Positions 1 through 7,796 of a stretch of 39,122 bases of DNA are shown piece after piece. Origin of the DNA: Planctomycetota bacterium (GTDB lineage: Bacteria > Planctomycetota > Planctomycetia > Isosphaerales > Isosphaeraceae); contig JAJYDH010000002.1 of assembly GCA_021777685.1 (NCBI GenBank), forward strand, positions 1-39,122, given 5' to 3'. Position 1 is the stretch's first letter, and each line of letters starts with the position of its first letter. Below the pieces are notes generated by a model. That model did not search any database. It had not been told where the DNA came from and saw only the letters and a program-made list of their open reading frames with translations. Position numbers and translations under genes: made by a program.

Positions 1-11
1 AACGATCTCTG

Positions 12-115
12 GCCCCCTCTCCCCTTGTGGGAGAGGGTTGGGGAGAGGGGTCATTCACCGCGGATGGTGCCAAGACCCCCTCACCCCAACCCTCTCCCAC
101 AAGGGGAGAGGGGGT
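12..115. repeat. Dispersed intergenic palindromic repeat, copy 1
   Basis: Two arms of the form CCCTCTCCCC...TTGTGGGAGAGGG and its reverse complement face each other across about 25 nt. Each arm is itself a small hairpin, with CTCTCCC pairing GGGAGAG. Related sequence recurs at about 11540-11658, 32284-32336 and 37972-38108, always between genes. It looks like a REP/MITE-like repeat. It lies downstream of the protoglobin gene and could act as a transcription end. Confidence 0.7.
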
Positions 116-147
116 CAGAAAGACCCATCCTCGCCTCGACTTACGGT

Positions 148-744
148 TCATTCAACGGGATTGAGGCTAGGCCGGTCCTGATAGTGGCGGGTGATGAGGT
201 CGTTCTGGAGCCAGAGGAGCTTGCCGAAGGCCCGGAGGGTGCGGACCTCGGCCTCGCGGTCGAGCCCGAGCCCCAGGATCGTGGCGGTGAGCGCGTCGGA
301 CACGAACCCCATCAGGGCGTTCATCTGGACCAGCGGGACGTCCAAATCGGGCGAGCCGGCCTTGGGCGTGTGCATCTTGCCGACGAAGTCGAGGTACTCG
401 ACCAGCCGCGTGTCATAGGGCCACGTCACCAGTCGGGTCAGGTAGCGCCCGAGGTGCTGCTTGCGGAACTGGATCTGGGCGTGATCCATCGTCAGGGCCG
501 CGACGTCCGGGGGAAGTTCCCCCTCGTAGCCGTGCTGCCGAGGGACGAAGTGCCGCCAGGTGGCGTCATACCCACTGAGCTTGTCGTACACGGCGTCCAC
601 CAGCGAAGGGACCACCGGCCCCAATCGCGGGGCGGACTCGTGGATCGCGGCGATGTCCCCCTCGCCGAAGCCGATGAACTCGGCCAGATAGCCGAAGCGG
701 TAGCCCAGGTCCGACTCCAGTCTCCCCTCGTCGATCCGACGCAT
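148..744 (-). CDS. Protoglobin family heme protein
   Basis: The 198-residue product matches single-domain protoglobins (about 195 residues), which bind heme and sense or handle O2, CO or NO in the cytoplasm. The N-terminal 'LGYRFGYLAEFIGF' segment, the 'YDATWRHFVPRQ' region and 'DFVGKMHTP' fit the fold. H125 in the last motif is my candidate proximal heme ligand. No signalling domain is attached. I chose the ATG at 744 because GGGAGGG lies just upstream; the longer ORF frame adds an implausible Arg-rich leader. It is divergent from an Rrf2 regulator 136 nt away, so redox- or NO-linked control is a reasonable inference. Family membership is recognised from sequence feel only; ligand and function are unknown. 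Confidence 0.75.
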   Translation of the reverse strand: MRRIDEGRLESDLGYRFGYLAEFIGFGEGDIAAIHESAPRLGPVVPSLVDAVYDKLSGYDATWRHFVPRQHGYEGELPPDVAALTMDHAQIQFRKQHLGRYLTRLVTWPYDTRLVEYLDFVGKMHTPKAGSPDLDVPLVQMNALMGFVSDALTATILGLGLDREAEVRTLRAFGKLLWLQNDLITRHYQDRPSLNPVE

Positions 745-880
745 CCCACCCTCCCCTTTTCCGGACTTGACGATCTCGGCCACGAACCGCCAAACTGGAT
801 CTCGTTGTCCTCTTGCGTTTCGAAGCGTACTCCACCGCAAACTGGATGTCAACGTCTTCTTTCTCCATCGGGCCCGTTTA
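745..880. promoter_or_regulatory. Divergent promoter region with a repeated AAACTGGAT element
   Basis: The 136-nt gap between the protoglobin and Rrf2 genes contains the element CCGCNAAACTGGAT twice, with AAACTGGAT at 792-800 and 839-847, 47 nt apart in the same orientation. It is a candidate operator for the neighbouring Rrf2 protein. No convincing -35/-10 pair can be assigned. Confidence 0.35.
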
Positions 881-1333
881 ATGCTCTCGCAATCGGTCGA
901 ATACGCGTTGAGGGCGGCGGTCTACCTGGCGGGCCAGGCTCCCGAGCCCCGGACGACGGATGAGATCGCCGAGGCGACGCGAGTCCCCCGGCCTTACCTG
1001 TCGAAGATCCTTCAGGGGCTCGGCCGGGCCGACCTGGTCCAGCTCCGACGGGGGACCGGCGGCGGCGTGACCTTGACGAAACGGCCCGAGGAACTGACGA
1101 TCCTGGAGGTGGTCGACGCGGTCGACCCGATCGGGCGGATCAGGACCTGCCCACTGGGGTTGGAGTCGCACGGTGTCCGGCTCTGCCCGCTCCACAGGCG
1201 TCTGGACAACGCCCTGGCGTCGGTGGAAGATGCCTTCGGGAAGACGACCCTCGCCGAGATCCTCGCCGAGCCGTCCGGGAGCATCCCGCTCTGCGACTTC
1301 CCCGCAACGCCCGTTGTGAGGTCGCCCGGCTAA
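881..1333 (+). CDS. Rrf2 family transcriptional regulator
   Basis: The start 'MLSQSVEYALRAAVYLA' and the following winged-helix ('TTDEIAEATRVPRPYLSKILQ', then a wing with 'RRGTGGGVTL') are typical of Rrf2 proteins such as NsrR and IscR. Fe-S members carry three clustered cysteines. Here C90 and C102 are present, the middle position is occupied by S96/H97, and a further C138 lies near the C-terminus, so an Fe-S cluster is possible but not assured. The ATG at 881 begins the conserved domain; the ORF-track start at 767 adds 38 residues with no family similarity. Divergence from a protoglobin suggests an NO- or redox-responsive pair. Confidence 0.85.
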   Translation: MLSQSVEYALRAAVYLAGQAPEPRTTDEIAEATRVPRPYLSKILQGLGRADLVQLRRGTGGGVTLTKRPEELTILEVVDAVDPIGRIRTCPLGLESHGVRLCPLHRRLDNALASVEDAFGKTTLAEILAEPSGSIPLCDFPATPVVRSPG

Positions 1334-1377
1334 CGGGCCCGGCGATCCCGGATCGATCAAGCCTGGAGATGGCCTCG

Positions 1378-2211
1378 ATGAGGATCGCGACGATGTCCGC
1401 GTGCTGGCTCGCCCTGGTCGTCGCCACGACCCTCGGCGGCGAGCCCCGACCCTTCCCCGGCGCCGAGTCGCGATGGAATGGCTTCGTCCGCCACGATTTC
1501 GACGTCGACGGGGCGAGGGCCATCGTCGTCGAGCCGAAGACCCCCCTGCCCGGTCGCCCCTGGGCCTGGCGGGGCGAGTTCTTCGGCGCGTTCCCGAACG
1601 CGGACATCGCCCTGCTCGAATCGGGCTGGCACCTGGCCTATCTCGCCGTGCCGGACCAGTTCGGCTCGCCCCGGGCGATGGCCGGGTGGGAGAAGTTCCA
1701 CCGGCGGCTGGTCGACGATCACGGCCTGGCCTCGAAGCCCGCCCTGATCGGCCTGAGCCGGGGCGCCCTCTACTGCATGAGCTGGGCGGCGGGCCATCCC
1801 GAGAAGACCCTCGCGGTCTACCTCGACAACGGGGTCTGCGACTTCAAGAGCTGGCCGGGCGGCAAGCCGAAGGGGCACGGGACCGGGCCGGGCTCGGCCG
1901 GCGAGTGGGCGAACCTGCTCCGAGCCTACGGCTTCAAGGACGACGAGGAAGCCTTCGCCTACGACAGAAATCCGGTCGACCGCCTCCGGCCGCTCGCCGA
2001 CGCGAAGATCCCCATCCTCCTGGTCTACGGCGACGCCGACCGCCTGGTCCCGCCCGGGGAGAACTCGGGCTTCCTCTTCGACCGCTACAAGGCGCTCGGA
2101 GGCTCCATCGAGCGGATCGTCAAGCCGGGCCAGGACCATCACCCGCACGGCCTGGTCGACCCGAAACCCATCGTCGAGTTCTTCGAGAATGCCCGGCGGG
2201 ATCTGAAGTGA
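1378..2211 (+). CDS. Secreted alpha/beta hydrolase (esterase/lipase-like)
   Basis: A signal peptide ('MRIATMSACWLALVVATTLGG') is followed by an alpha/beta-hydrolase domain of about 250 residues. The nucleophile elbow is 'GLSRGAL', the acid is probably in 'YGDADRLVPP', and the His is in 'DHHPHGL'. The substrate is unknown; it probably acts in the periplasm or outside. Starting at ATG 1378 gives a usable spacing to GGAG at 1364, whereas ATG 1369 sits directly against it. The gene ends 10 nt before the convergent DUF1501 gene, which leaves almost no room for separate terminators. Confidence 0.75.
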   Translation: MRIATMSACWLALVVATTLGGEPRPFPGAESRWNGFVRHDFDVDGARAIVVEPKTPLPGRPWAWRGEFFGAFPNADIALLESGWHLAYLAVPDQFGSPRAMAGWEKFHRRLVDDHGLASKPALIGLSRGALYCMSWAAGHPEKTLAVYLDNGVCDFKSWPGGKPKGHGTGPGSAGEWANLLRAYGFKDDEEAFAYDRNPVDRLRPLADAKIPILLVYGDADRLVPPGENSGFLFDRYKALGGSIERIVKPGQDHHPHGLVDPKPIVEFFENARRDLK

Positions 2212-2221
2212 GCGGGCGTTG

Positions 2222-3619
2222 TCAGAACAGGTCGCGGAGGACCTCGCCCCGGCTGATCGGCTGGGGGCGGCCGAGGCGGTCCTGATATTCGGCCTCGGGG
2301 CGGTGTCCCAGGCAGTGGAAGACGGTGGCCGCGAGGTCCTGCGGGCGGACTCGTCCGTCGCGGGGCTGGCCGCCGATCTTGTCCGACGACCCGTAGACCT
2401 GGCCGCCCCTGATCCCTCCCCCGGCCAGCGCGATCGAGAAGACCGAACCCCAATGGCCCCGGCCCCCGTTGGCCTCGAACCGGGGCGTCCGGCCGAATTC
2501 GGCCATGCAGACGACCAGCGTCTCGTCCAGCCGCCCCCGACGGTCGAGGTCTTCGAGGAGCGCCGAGTACGCCCGGTCGAAGGGCGGGACGAGGACAGTC
2601 TTGAGCCGCTCGGATTCGTTGGTGTGGCTGTCCCAGCAGGGGTTGGCGGGGGGCTCGTCGGCCCCTCGGTACCAGTTGACCTGGACCAGGCGCGTGCCCG
2701 CCTCGACCAGCCGTCGGGCCAGGAGGACGCCCTGGCCGAACGGGGTCGCCCCGTAGCGCTCGCGGGTCGCCTCGGGCTCCTCCTCGACCTGGAAGGCCCG
2801 GCGGGCCTTCGAGGAGCCCAGGAGGTCGAACGCCCGTCGGGTCTGCTCGTCGAGGAGCTTCGAGGCCGGGTCGCGATCGAGGTTGTCGACCCCTCGCCGG
2901 AACCCGTCGATCAGCTCCATCCGGCGGCCGACGCGGGCGGGGTCGAGGTCGACGGGGAGGTCGATCTCCTCGACGCGGTATCCCGAGCGCGTCGGCTTGC
3001 CGTTCAGGAGCCAGGGGTCGGCCGACCGGCCGAGGAACCCGGCGTCCTGGCCCGGCCAGACGCTCCCGTCGGTGTTGAAGATCCGGTGCGGCAGGGTGAT
3101 CGAGGACGGCAGGCCCCCCCGGGATGGCTCGACCCGCCCCACCAGGGCCCCCAGGCTGGGGAAGTCGTTGGGGGCGCCAGGGTTGGCGTTCTCGACGTTC
3201 TGGGGCGAGTGCGGCCGGCCCGTCAGCATGTAATAGCCGCTCGACGAGTGGGCGTTGTCGCCCGTCGAGACCGCCCGGAGGACGCAGAGCTTGTCCGCCT
3301 GCCGGGCCGTCATCGGCATCAGTTCGCCGATCGAGATCCCCGGCACGTTCGTCGAGATCGCCCCGAAGTCGCCGCGGATCTCCTTCGGCGCGTCGGGCTT
3401 GGGGTCCCACGTCGAGTGCTGAGGCGGCCCGCCCATCAGGAACAGGACGATGCACGACTTCGCCCGGCCGAAGCCCGCGTCGCCCGGCTCGGTCGATGCG
3501 CCCGCCAGGTCGGGCAGCCGGAGGCCCGAGCCGAGCAGCCCGAGGCCGCCCACGCGGAGGATCTCGCGGCGCGTCCGGCCGTCGCAGAGTCGCGATCCCG
3601 GGCCGAGGAAACGGAGCAT
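2222..3619 (-). CDS. DUF1501 domain protein, Tat-exported
   Basis: This is a family abundant in planctomycetes and related to sulfatase/alkaline phosphatase folds. The N-terminus contains a twin-arginine signal ('RTRREILRVGGLGLLGSGL'). Recognisable DUF1501 landmarks follow: 'SCIVLFLMGGPPQHSTWDPKP', 'MPMTARQADKLCVLRAV', 'ARRLVEAGTRLVQVNWY', 'DETLVVCMAEFGRTPR' and 'GRGHWGSVFSIALAGGGI'. The ATG at 3619 is chosen because the protein family begins close to the Tat motif. DUF1501 genes usually sit beside a DUF1549/DUF1553 cytochrome-type gene; none is adjacent here, so this is a solo copy. Molecular function is not established. Confidence 0.9.
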   Translation of the reverse strand: MLRFLGPGSRLCDGRTRREILRVGGLGLLGSGLRLPDLAGASTEPGDAGFGRAKSCIVLFLMGGPPQHSTWDPKPDAPKEIRGDFGAISTNVPGISIGELMPMTARQADKLCVLRAVSTGDNAHSSSGYYMLTGRPHSPQNVENANPGAPNDFPSLGALVGRVEPSRGGLPSSITLPHRIFNTDGSVWPGQDAGFLGRSADPWLLNGKPTRSGYRVEEIDLPVDLDPARVGRRMELIDGFRRGVDNLDRDPASKLLDEQTRRAFDLLGSSKARRAFQVEEEPEATRERYGATPFGQGVLLARRLVEAGTRLVQVNWYRGADEPPANPCWDSHTNESERLKTVLVPPFDRAYSALLEDLDRRGRLDETLVVCMAEFGRTPRFEANGGRGHWGSVFSIALAGGGIRGGQVYGSSDKIGGQPRDGRVRPQDLAATVFHCLGHRPEAEYQDRLGRPQPISRGEVLRDLF

Positions 3620-3831
3620 CGGAGCCTCGTCGGGCTGGAGCGTTGAGAAACGTGGGACCGATGTTGAATATCCGGACTGTAGCAACCCGCCGGGACGGCG
3701 ACAAGTGCGACGGCCGGTCCTCGATCAGCCGCGATCCGAATTGCGGCGCAAGATCCGGGAAGATCCGGCCCGCGATCGGCGGATAATGGAGGCATCGAGA
3801 CCAGGACGAGCGGACCCGGCGAGACCTCGCG

Positions 3832-4998
3832 ATGACCCGGCCCGAAGCGACCGACGATGAACGCTGGCTCGCCGTGAAAACCCGGGATACCCGGGCGGAC
3901 GGCGCCTTCGTCTACGCGGTGAGGACGACCGGCGTCTACTGCCGGCCGAACTGCCGGTCGCGGATGCCGAACCGGGCGAACGTGGCGTTCTACCGCGACG
4001 CCGGGGCCGCCGAGCGGGCGGGGTTCCGGGCGTGCAAGCGGTGCGAGCCGAGGTCGACCGCCCCGGACCTGCGCCGCTCTGGGGCGATCGCCCGGGCGTG
4101 CTCGCTCCTGGCCGGTTCCCCGTCCATCCCCGGACTCGGCGAGATCTCGGCCGCCGTCGGGCTCAGCCCGGGTCACTTCCATCGGCTGTTCAAGAAGGCG
4201 ACCGGCGTGACGCCGAAGGAGTATGCGATGCACGTGCGTTCGGAACGGCTCCGCGACGGGCTGGCGGAGGGGGAGACCGTGACCCGGGCGATCCTGGGCG
4301 CGGGCTTCGGGTCGATCGGACGGGCTTACGACGACTCGGGCCAGGAGTTGGGGATGACCCCGGGCGAATATCGCCGAGGGGCGGAGGGGCGGCCGATCCG
4401 GTACGCGACGGCGGGGTGCTCGCTCGGCGTGGTCCTGGTCGCCGCGACGGACCGCGGCCTCTGCTCGATCTCGCTAGGAGACTTGGCGGTGGCGCTGGAG
4501 GCCGAACTCCGCGAGCAGTTCCCGAAGGCGGAGCTGGCGGGGGACGACCCGGTTTTCGAGGAGCACGTCCGCCGGGTCGTGGCGATGGTCGAGGAGCCGG
4601 GCGCGGCCTTCGACCTGCCGCTGGACGGCCGGGGGACGGCCTTCCGCCGCCAGGTCTGGGCGGCCCTGATGTCGATCCCGGTCGGCTCGACGGCGACTTA
4701 CGCGGAGATCGCCCGGCGGATCGGCCGCCCTTCGGCCGTCCGGGCGGTCGGGACGGCGTGCGCGACGAACGACCTGGCCGTCGCGATCCCCTGCCATCGG
4801 GTCGTCCGGGGGGACGGCGGTCTGGGCGGCTATCGCTGGGGAATCGGGCGGAAGAAGGCGTTGCTGGAGGCCGAGGCCCTGGCCACCTCAGAGGCCCCAT
4901 CGGACGATCTGGCCGAGCCGGGCGGGGGTGGGAGTCTTCCAGACCCTGACGACCGGCCGGGGCGGGTTGGTCGGCCGGCCGTTGGGCCCTCGGCCTGA
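3832..4998 (+). CDS. ada: Ada-type bifunctional regulator and DNA alkylation repair methyltransferase
   Basis: Ada removes methyl groups from DNA phosphotriesters and O6-methylguanine and activates the adaptive response. The N-terminal zinc domain is complete (C37, C41, C68, C71, with 'GVYCRPNCRSRMPNRANV' and 'ACKRCEP'). It is followed by an AraC-type helix-turn-helix ('LSPGHFHRLFKKATGVTPKEY') and by the methyltransferase domain with 'IPCHRVVRGDGGLGGYRWG'; C321 is the acceptor. At 388 residues it is longer than the usual roughly 355. The extra C-terminal tail is rich in G, P and D and overlaps the convergent subtilase gene by 111 nt, so that tail may be a read-through extension. Confidence 0.95.
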   Translation: MTRPEATDDERWLAVKTRDTRADGAFVYAVRTTGVYCRPNCRSRMPNRANVAFYRDAGAAERAGFRACKRCEPRSTAPDLRRSGAIARACSLLAGSPSIPGLGEISAAVGLSPGHFHRLFKKATGVTPKEYAMHVRSERLRDGLAEGETVTRAILGAGFGSIGRAYDDSGQELGMTPGEYRRGAEGRPIRYATAGCSLGVVLVAATDRGLCSISLGDLAVALEAELREQFPKAELAGDDPVFEEHVRRVVAMVEEPGAAFDLPLDGRGTAFRRQVWAALMSIPVGSTATYAEIARRIGRPSAVRAVGTACATNDLAVAIPCHRVVRGDGGLGGYRWGIGRKKALLEAEALATSEAPSDDLAEPGGGGSLPDPDDRPGRVGRPAVGPSA

Positions 4999-6399
4999 GT
5001 GGTCGTCCTTGAGCACCGCGCAATCCCGGGCGATCCTGAGGACGTGCGACGGCATCAGCCCGGGCTCGGCCGCCTTGAGGATGACGGCGACGCCCGCCAG
5101 GTAGGCGGCGGCGTTCGAGGAGCCGAACGAGACCTGCCCGTCGCTGAAGTAGGCCCGCGAGTCTTCCAGGACCACGTCCGGCTTGGGACGGCCGTCCAGG
5201 GTCGGGCCGACCGAGGAGGACGGGCTGGCCTCGCCGACGGTGAGCACGCCCGGATGGTCGGCCGGCGGGTAGAGCTCTCCGACGTTGCTGGCGTCGACGA
5301 ACGTCACAGCGTCTTCCGGACCGGTCCCGCCGGCGGGGACGTAGGCGTCCCGGCTCGCGGTCAGGAGGATGCGGATGCGGTCGGTCGCGGTGAACCGCCC
5401 CCGGCGGGCCTTGACCCTGATCCGGTAGCAGAAGTCGGGGTCGGTCGGGACGTGCGGGTTGGCGGCGAGGTCGGCCAGGACCACCCGCTCGCGGGGGTTC
5501 CGGCTCTCGTCGGCCGTCGCGACCCTGTCCCCCGAGACCTGGATCTTCTGGCTCGAACCGACCACCTTGCCGGTCCAGTCCTCGACGAAGAGGTCGAGGT
5601 CCTTGTCGGTCCCGGCGTCCTCTTCCTCTTGATAGTCGTTCCAGGTGAGGGTGATGGTCAGCGTGTTCTCGTCGACCCGGTTGCGGAACCGGAGCGCGGC
5701 GACGTCGGCGATGTTCCGGAGCCGGAGGTAGCCGTCGGAGAGGACCCGGACGGGGCCGTCGTAGACCCGGCCGCCGTAGTTGCCCGCCGCGTTGACCCAG
5801 AGGATACCGCGATTGGTCGCCTCGGAGACGATCCGGTCGATGGGCCCCTTGCCGTCTCCGTTGCCGCCGCCTTCAAACGAGCCGCTGAAGAGGATGATGT
5901 CGACGTGCTTCTCGATCGCGAGGCGGACCGCCCGTCGGAGCATGGTCGGCCCGTTGGCGTTGAGGAGGAAGAACTTCGGGCCGCCCGTACGCGAGCCGGC
6001 GACCGACCAGACGATCTGGGCCATCTCGCGGCCGTGGCGATTGCCGGGCTCGAACGGCTTGCGGTACTTGGGATCGCCCAGGCCGAACCCGCGGACGAAA
6101 TCCGGGTCGTAGTGCTCGACGATCTCGGTCCCCTCGGGGAGATAACCCCGGCCCGCGCCGAGCCCCTCGAAGCCGTAGTCGAGCACGGCGACCTTGATCG
6201 ACTCGACGCCCGTCACCCCGTCGTATCCCGGGGCCAGGCCGAGGCGCTCGCGGACGGCCCGGACGTCGGCCAGATGGGCGGGGGCGCGCCGGGGCGCCGC
6301 GGGGCGATTCGGCTCGTCGGCCGCCGACCTGGGGAGGCCGGCGACCAGGAGCGCGAGGAGTCCCACGATCGCCAGGATCTTGATCCGGGCGGCGATCAC
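4888..6399 (-). CDS. S8 family serine peptidase (subtilase), secreted
   Basis: A signal peptide ('ILAIVGLLALLVAGLPRSAA') precedes a subtilisin domain. The catalytic Asp is D74 in 'VAVLDYGFEG', His is H122 in 'NRHGREMAQIV', the oxyanion Asn lies in 'NAAGNYGG', and the Ser is in 'FGSSNAAAYLAG' near the C-terminus. A beta-sandwich-like insert (about 230-330) separates the Asn from the Ser. It starts with GTG, overlapping the stop codon of the upstream Gly/Phe-rich gene (GTGA), so the two are translationally coupled. The substrate is unknown; processing of its coupled partner is an inference. The 3' end overlaps ada on the opposite strand. Confidence 0.85.
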   Translation of the reverse strand: MIAARIKILAIVGLLALLVAGLPRSAADEPNRPAAPRRAPAHLADVRAVRERLGLAPGYDGVTGVESIKVAVLDYGFEGLGAGRGYLPEGTEIVEHYDPDFVRGFGLGDPKYRKPFEPGNRHGREMAQIVWSVAGSRTGGPKFFLLNANGPTMLRRAVRLAIEKHVDIILFSGSFEGGGNGDGKGPIDRIVSEATNRGILWVNAAGNYGGRVYDGPVRVLSDGYLRLRNIADVAALRFRNRVDENTLTITLTWNDYQEEEDAGTDKDLDLFVEDWTGKVVGSSQKIQVSGDRVATADESRNPRERVVLADLAANPHVPTDPDFCYRIRVKARRGRFTATDRIRILLTASRDAYVPAGGTGPEDAVTFVDASNVGELYPPADHPGVLTVGEASPSSSVGPTLDGRPKPDVVLEDSRAYFSDGQVSFGSSNAAAYLAGVAVILKAAEPGLMPSHVLRIARDCAVLKDDHSGRGPNGRPTNPPRPVVRVWKTPTPARLGQIVRWGL

Positions 6400-6782
6400 C
6401 AGCGTCCCCTGTGGAAGCCGTAACCGCCGAAGCCCCGACCGTAGCCGAACCCGTACCCGCCGAAGCCGAACGGATAGCCGAAGCCGAAGCCCCCGTATCC
6501 GAAGCCGCCGTAGCCGAAACGGCCGAAGCCGAGCCCGAAGCCGTAGCCCGGGAAGCCGTATCCGAAGCCGCCGAAGCCGAAGAAGCCGCGCCTCCGGCCG
6601 AAGAAGCAGGCCTGGGTCGGCGATTCGCCGTCCAGCTCGCTCCCGGGGGCCGCCTGGGCGACCGACGGCGTTGTCGAGGTCGCCTTCTCCTTCGTCCCGA
6701 ATTCCGAATCCAGCTCACCCGCCCGGGCGGCCGAGCCGAGGGCGAGCAGGATCGCCGCCAGGAACACGCCAGTCCGTTTCAT
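6396..6782 (-). CDS. Secreted Gly/Phe/Tyr-rich low-complexity protein
   Basis: The 128-residue product has a signal peptide ('MKRTGVFLAAILLALGSAARA'), a short acidic linker with one Cys ('QACFFGRRRG'), and then about 65 residues made almost entirely of G, F, Y, with occasional P and R ('FGGFGYGFPGYGFG'). The composition resembles structural or surface matrix proteins, but no function is known. It overlaps the subtilase start by GTGA, so the pair is an operon. A similar Gly/Tyr-rich gene lies 1 kb downstream on the same strand. Confidence 0.65.
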   Translation of the reverse strand: MKRTGVFLAAILLALGSAARAGELDSEFGTKEKATSTTPSVAQAAPGSELDGESPTQACFFGRRRGFFGFGGFGYGFPGYGFGLGFGRFGYGGFGYGGFGFGYPFGFGGYGFGYGRGFGGYGFHRGRW

Positions 6783-6986
6783 GGGTGCTTACTCCCGTCG
6801 ATGTTGGGGGGAATCCTCGTCTCCCCACCTGCAATTCTACGACCCGACGGCCCGCCAGGACACCCGGGATTCGCGAAGCTTCGCCGGTTCGGCACTGGCG
6901 GCGGCGTGACGACCCCCCTATGGTGGGAGGTCGGATACGCGCCCGGCCGGGTCCGCGAGTTTTCGAGCCTGATAGAGGGGGATTGG

Positions 6987-7718
6987 ATGATGAGAGTCGC
7001 GAAGTCGTTCGGCGGCACGCTCGTGATCGGCTGGTTCCTGGCGGTCGCCCCGCCGGCCGGGATCGCCGACGACCCGCCCAGGGCGTTCGTCGACGGGGCC
7101 GGGGCGGGGTGGAAGACCCTGGGCGAGGCCGACTTCACCCGGGCCAACTGCGACCCCCAGACCTGGACCTGGAAGGGGGCCGACGTCCACTGCACGGGCC
7201 AGCCGGTCGGCGTCCTCCGGTCGAAGAAGACCTACGCCAACTTCGAGATGGTCGCCCGCTGGAGGCACCTGAAGTCGGGCGGCAATTCCGGGTTCTTCGT
7301 CTGGGCGCCGGAGAAGGCACTTGAGGGGCTCAAGCCGGGCGAGCTGCCCCGGGGCGGGATCGAGGTCCAGGTCCTCGACCACGGCTACGCCGAGCAGTTC
7401 GAGAAGCAGAACGGCCGGAAGGCCGACTGGTTCACCACCAACGGCGACGTCTTCCCGGTCGGCACTTCAAGGATGAACCCCTTCGAGCCGAGGTCGCCCA
7501 ACGGGTCGCGGAGCTTCCCCTCGAAGAACCTGAGCAGGGGCGTTAACGAGTGGAATCACTACTACGTCCGGGCGATCAACGGCGAGATCCGGCTCTGGGT
7601 CAACGGCGAGGAGGTCTCCGGCGGCAACGGCTGCGACCCTCGCCAGGGATACCTCTGCCTGGAGTCGGAAGGCTCTCCCGTCGAGTTCACCCAGATCAGG
7701 ATCAGGGAACTGCCCTGA
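6987..7718 (+). CDS. DUF1080 (3-keto-disaccharide hydrolase) domain protein, secreted
   Basis: After a signal peptide ('LVIGWFLAVAPPAGIA') the protein shows the DUF1080 concanavalin-like fold. Landmarks are 'TWTWKGADVHCTGQPVGVL', 'TYANFEMVARWRHLKSGGNSGFFVWAP', 'GGIEVQVLDHGY', 'NEWNHYYVRAINGEIRLWVNGEEV' and 'GYLCLESEGSPVEFTQIRIREL'. Characterised members hydrolyse 3-keto-glycosides; many planctomycete paralogues are uncharacterised. The ATG at 6987 is preceded by GAGGGG at a good distance. The ORF-track start at 6411 runs through the antisense strand of the Gly/Phe-rich gene and is rejected. Confidence 0.9.
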   Translation: MMRVAKSFGGTLVIGWFLAVAPPAGIADDPPRAFVDGAGAGWKTLGEADFTRANCDPQTWTWKGADVHCTGQPVGVLRSKKTYANFEMVARWRHLKSGGNSGFFVWAPEKALEGLKPGELPRGGIEVQVLDHGYAEQFEKQNGRKADWFTTNGDVFPVGTSRMNPFEPRSPNGSRSFPSKNLSRGVNEWNHYYVRAINGEIRLWVNGEEVSGGNGCDPRQGYLCLESEGSPVEFTQIRIRELP

Positions 7719-7740
7719 GCGTTCCGGCCCTTCGAAATGC

Positions 7741-7768
7741 CGAGGGCCGGCGCGGTCGCCGGCCCTCG
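7741..7768. terminator. Hairpin between convergent genes
   Basis: CGAGGGCCGGCG and CGCCGGCCCTCG form a perfect 12-bp stem with the loop CGGT. It lies between the convergent DUF1080 and Gly/Tyr-rich genes. There is no U-tract, so factor-independent termination is uncertain. Confidence 0.55.
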
Positions 7769-7796
7769 ACGGTTCGGGGGGGCTCTCGGACGACGA

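Noticed and set aside
25-963. Long plus-strand ORF over the protoglobin gene
   Set aside because: It is an antisense shadow in high-GC DNA; the minus-strand protoglobin has a family match and a good ribosome binding site.
2139-3704. 521-residue minus-strand ORF over the DUF1501 gene
   Set aside because: It is Arg/Pro-rich and in a shifted frame with no domain, while the overlapping frame is a clear DUF1501 protein.
4999-6423. 474-residue plus-strand ORF opposite the subtilase
   Set aside because: It is an antisense frame lacking motifs; the subtilase triad is on the other strand.
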